Positions 14,733-16,830 of a stretch of 16,830 bases of DNA are shown here, one piece after another. Positions within the stretch are counted from its first letter, which is position 1, and each line of letters opens with the position of its first letter. Below the pieces are notes generated by a model. The model saw nothing but the letters and a program-made list of their open reading frames with translations, did no database searches and had not been told where the DNA came from. The stretch comes from MGIIb-O3 sp046710875 (GTDB lineage Archaea > Thermoplasmatota > Poseidoniia > Poseidoniales > Thalassarchaeaceae). Location of the stretch: contig JBKEHQ010000023.1 of the NCBI GenBank assembly GCA_046710875.1, positions 1 through 16,830 of the forward strand, read 5' to 3'. Position numbers and translations under genes: made by a program.

Positions 14733-15440
14733 ATGATTATGCGTAAGGTTGCGATTCGATGGAATCTTGATTCTTTACATAAATCACATGATTTGGCAAA
14801 CTTTCTAAAAATAGTTGAAAAAATTGAAGTTTTTGGACACCTATCAATTTCTACGGATGGCATAACTCAATTGGCAGAGATAAAATTTCAAAAAAATAAA
14901 GGCTTAGATGATTTCAAAACACTACCCAATTTCAAAATAATTAAACAATATGAGGAAGATGAAGATGGCATATTAGTTAGCCTACTTTGTACACATCCAT
15001 TAGTATTGTCCGGAATCAAAATGTCCAATATTCATGTTCAAACACCATATGGAATATCTAAAGATAGTGGAATGATTTTGAGGATATCCGGAATTTCTGA
15101 ATCAGTTCGAAATTTTGTTTCATTGCTAAGGTCGGTAATGCCTCCAGATAAGATAAGCGTCCAATCATTAAAAGGAAATCATATTAATGATTGGACAGAC
15201 TCTTTGACAAATAGACAAAAAGAAACTCTCACTTACGCTTCTTATAGAGGTTATTACGAAAAAGAATCAAGAATTACTCTAAAGGAATTATCTGAAGAAT
15301 TAGGGATGGCTAGAAGCACACTTGGCGAGCATATTCAAAGAGCTGAATTAGCAATAATACGTAAGGCAATAGAAGATTTGGACATCCAAAATGGCAAATT
15401 GAAACCGAATGCTCAAAACACAATACTGGATGGGATTTAG
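14733..15440 (+). CDS. HTH_10 (bacterio-opsin activator type) transcription regulator
   Basis: DNA-binding regulator typical of euryarchaea. 235 residues. The C-terminus (about 159-220) is a clear HTH_10 domain: LTNRQKETLTYASYRGYY, then LKELSEELGMARSTLGEHIQRAE, the recognition helix-turn-helix. The N-terminal 150 residues have mixed alpha/beta character and may sense a ligand, but I recognise no domain and no GAF or PAS signature. ATG 14733 or 14739 are both possible. The stop is 5 nt before the [2Fe-2S] subunit gene, so it is probably in the same transcript, making a local regulator of the hydroxylase genes the natural guess. It starts 35 nt after the subtilase stop. Confidence 0.88.
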   Translation: MIMRKVAIRWNLDSLHKSHDLANFLKIVEKIEVFGHLSISTDGITQLAEIKFQKNKGLDDFKTLPNFKIIKQYEEDEDGILVSLLCTHPLVLSGIKMSNIHVQTPYGISKDSGMILRISGISESVRNFVSLLRSVMPPDKISVQSLKGNHINDWTDSLTNRQKETLTYASYRGYYEKESRITLKELSEELGMARSTLGEHIQRAELAIIRKAIEDLDIQNGKLKPNAQNTILDGI

Positions 15441-15445
15441 TAATC

Positions 15446-16012
15446 ATGTCTCAGTACCGCCTTCCAATGATTTCTAATTTGGACAAAACTCCTTGGAAGG
15501 CTACTGTAAATGGGAAATCTTTTGTACACTCAATTGATAGTAATTCTATTCTTCTTGATGTACTGCGTGATCAAGTTGGTACGCTGGGAGTAAAAAGGGG
15601 CTGTGACATGGGAACTTGCGGTTGTTGCGCAGTATTAATCGATGGCGTCCCAAAACTATCTTGTCTGACATTAGCACAAGAAGTTCAAGAAACTAACATA
15701 ACAACAGTTGAAGGACTTTCAGAAGGCCATCATCTACATCCTATTCAAGAAACTTTTGCAGAATGCGGAGGTAGTCAATGTGGATTCTGTACTCCAGGAT
15801 TTTTGGTTGTTATTTCTGCACTTTTGAATAATAATCCATCTCCTGATGATGACGAAATCAAAAATGCTATAGAAGGAAATTTATGTAGATGCACGGGTTA
15901 TCAGCAAATCGTTGATTCTGTACGTTCTGCAAGTAAGATACTTACTTCAGGAAATGAAAATTTAAATGGTACTGATCCATTAAGTAATCCAAACCCCGGT
16001 TTTGTCAAGTGA
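15446..16012 (+). CDS. Molybdenum hydroxylase [2Fe-2S] subunit (CoxS/XdhA-type)
   Basis: Small iron-sulfur subunit that carries electrons from the Mo site to the FAD subunit. 188 residues. The N-terminal plant-ferredoxin-like cluster uses C53, C58, C61 and C73 (GCDMGTCGCC and SCLTL). The C-terminal helical cluster uses C112 and C115 (CGFCTPGF) with C147 and C149 (NLCRCTGYQ). All eight ligands are present. The N-terminal extension before TVNGKSF is short, and a polar tail of about 20 residues follows the last helix. CCGAA occurs 41 nt upstream, inside the regulator gene. The ATG for the large subunit comes 6 nt after the stop. Substrate class (CO, aldehyde, purine or aromatic) cannot be told from this subunit. 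Confidence 0.95.
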   Translation: MSQYRLPMISNLDKTPWKATVNGKSFVHSIDSNSILLDVLRDQVGTLGVKRGCDMGTCGCCAVLIDGVPKLSCLTLAQEVQETNITTVEGLSEGHHLHPIQETFAECGGSQCGFCTPGFLVVISALLNNNPSPDDDEIKNAIEGNLCRCTGYQQIVDSVRSASKILTSGNENLNGTDPLSNPNPGFVK

Positions 16013-16018
16013 GGAATA

Positions 16019-16830
16019 ATGATGCCCAAGGATAAAAAAAAGGAGATTGTTGGCTACAGGCAACAATCAGGAAAATTATCATTTTCTAGGCCTGGTTCTG
16101 GTGGTAAGAATTCATTTAGTGAACCAAGGAATGAGGAGTTAATTCCTGAAAGCCAAGGTGGTGAAAAGAAACAACCATGGGGGGGGCATAGGCATGATGA
16201 ATTGATTACTGGTAGAGTTGTTGGTAAATCAACTCCTCTTATTGATAGTAGATGGAAAGTTACCGGTAAAGCAAAATATGGTGATGACATTAGATTATCA
16301 AATGAACTAATAGGAAAAATTATCCGCTCTCCACACCATTATGCCCGTATATTATCAATAGATGTAACAAAAGCTATGGAATTACCTGGAGTTATCTCAA
16401 TTGCAACTGGCCAAGATGCTAGTAATAAATTTGGAGTCCTGCCTGTAACAAAAGATGAGCATGCAATGGCAGTCGATAGGGTAAGGCACATTGGAGATTT
16501 AGTTGCATGCGTTGCTGCTGAAGATGAATCAATAGCATTAGAGGCTGTACGTCTAATAGATGTCGAATATGAAATTTTAGACTCAATACATGATATGAAA
16601 GATGGACTAAATGATTCCAATGAACCCATTCACGATAGAGGAATTTATCATATAGGTGAAGCAAATATACAAAAACGTGTTTTTCAAGAATTTGGAAATA
16701 TAGAATCCATGGAAGCTAATTCTATAGCATCTCATAAAAAAAATTGGTTCTTTAATGGAGTCAACCATGCAGCAACGGAACCTCATGCAGTAGTTGCGGA
16801 CTGGGGCCCTTCAGGCAGATTAACATTGTA
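16019..16830 (+). CDS. Molybdenum hydroxylase large (molybdopterin-binding) subunit, N-terminal part
   Basis: Catalytic subunit of the xanthine-dehydrogenase/CO-dehydrogenase superfamily, cut by the window edge; 270 residues are visible. The recognisable a/b-hammerhead domain starts near residue 64: TGRVVGKSTPLIDSRWKVTG, AKYGDDI, GKIIRSPHHYARILSID, LPGVISIATGQDA and AVDRVRHIGDLVACVAA. EPHAVVADW near the edge begins the next domain. About 60 Lys/Gly/Ser-rich residues precede the fold, longer than is usual. ATGs at 16019 and 16022 follow GAGG; TTG 16201 would give a typical N-terminus but lacks that support. A G8 run lies at 16179-16186 in the extension. The active-site motif that separates CoxL from other members is outside the window. 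Confidence 0.93.
   Translation, partial: MMPKDKKKEIVGYRQQSGKLSFSRPGSGGKNSFSEPRNEELIPESQGGEKKQPWGGHRHDELITGRVVGKSTPLIDSRWKVTGKAKYGDDIRLSNELIGKIIRSPHHYARILSIDVTKAMELPGVISIATGQDASNKFGVLPVTKDEHAMAVDRVRHIGDLVACVAAEDESIALEAVRLIDVEYEILDSIHDMKDGLNDSNEPIHDRGIYHIGEANIQKRVFQEFGNIESMEANSIASHKKNWFFNGVNHAATEPHAVVADWGPSGRLTL

Overview
The window most resembles a planktonic marine euryarchaeon of the Marine Group II/III (Poseidoniia) type. This is an inference, since no rRNA or other marker gene is present. Archaeal signs are an archaeal-type DHBP synthase, a RibL-like FAD synthase, an archaeal-type short lumazine synthase and an HTH_10 (Bat-type) regulator. Further signs are weak Shine-Dalgarno use, T-tract ends and promoter-like CCGAA boxes that suggest leaderless transcripts. 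The DNA is AT-rich and densely coding; the longest gap between genes is about 155 bp. I saw no rRNA, tRNA, CRISPR array, transposase or prophage gene.

Left end, minus strand (1-3104): an exported, C-terminally membrane-anchored subtilisin-like protease, cut by the window edge, lies downstream of a GHMP-kinase-like protein whose ATP-binding motifs look degenerate.

Flavin block, plus strand (3162-6735): ribB, a ribL-like FAD synthase gene, riboflavin synthase and ribH run almost without gaps. Thioredoxin reductase (itself a flavoprotein) and a small membrane protein follow. The riboflavin synthase is the bacterial trimeric type, set among archaeal-type enzymes.

Middle (6793-11916): a MoeB/ThiF-type activating enzyme fused to a rhodanese domain; a 955-residue 2-oxoacid dehydrogenase E1 in which a zinc ribbon, an unassigned region, E1-alpha and E1-beta form one chain; and a CaCA-family cation exchanger.

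Molybdenum hydroxylase block (11937-16830): a MocA/MobA-like nucleotidyltransferase, an XdhC/CoxI-type maturation factor, a small subtilase lipoprotein, an HTH_10 regulator, a [2Fe-2S] subunit and the start of the molybdopterin-binding subunit (cut by the window edge). The first two would make and insert the cytosine-dinucleotide cofactor, and the last two are the enzyme. The FAD subunit is not in the window. The flavin block and the MoeB-like protein could both serve cofactor supply for such enzymes, but that link is inference.

The most striking non-coding signal is a CCGAA box placed 36-37 nt upstream of four start codons (ribB, moeB-like, E1, small subtilase). Two of these share GACCGAARAGAA.
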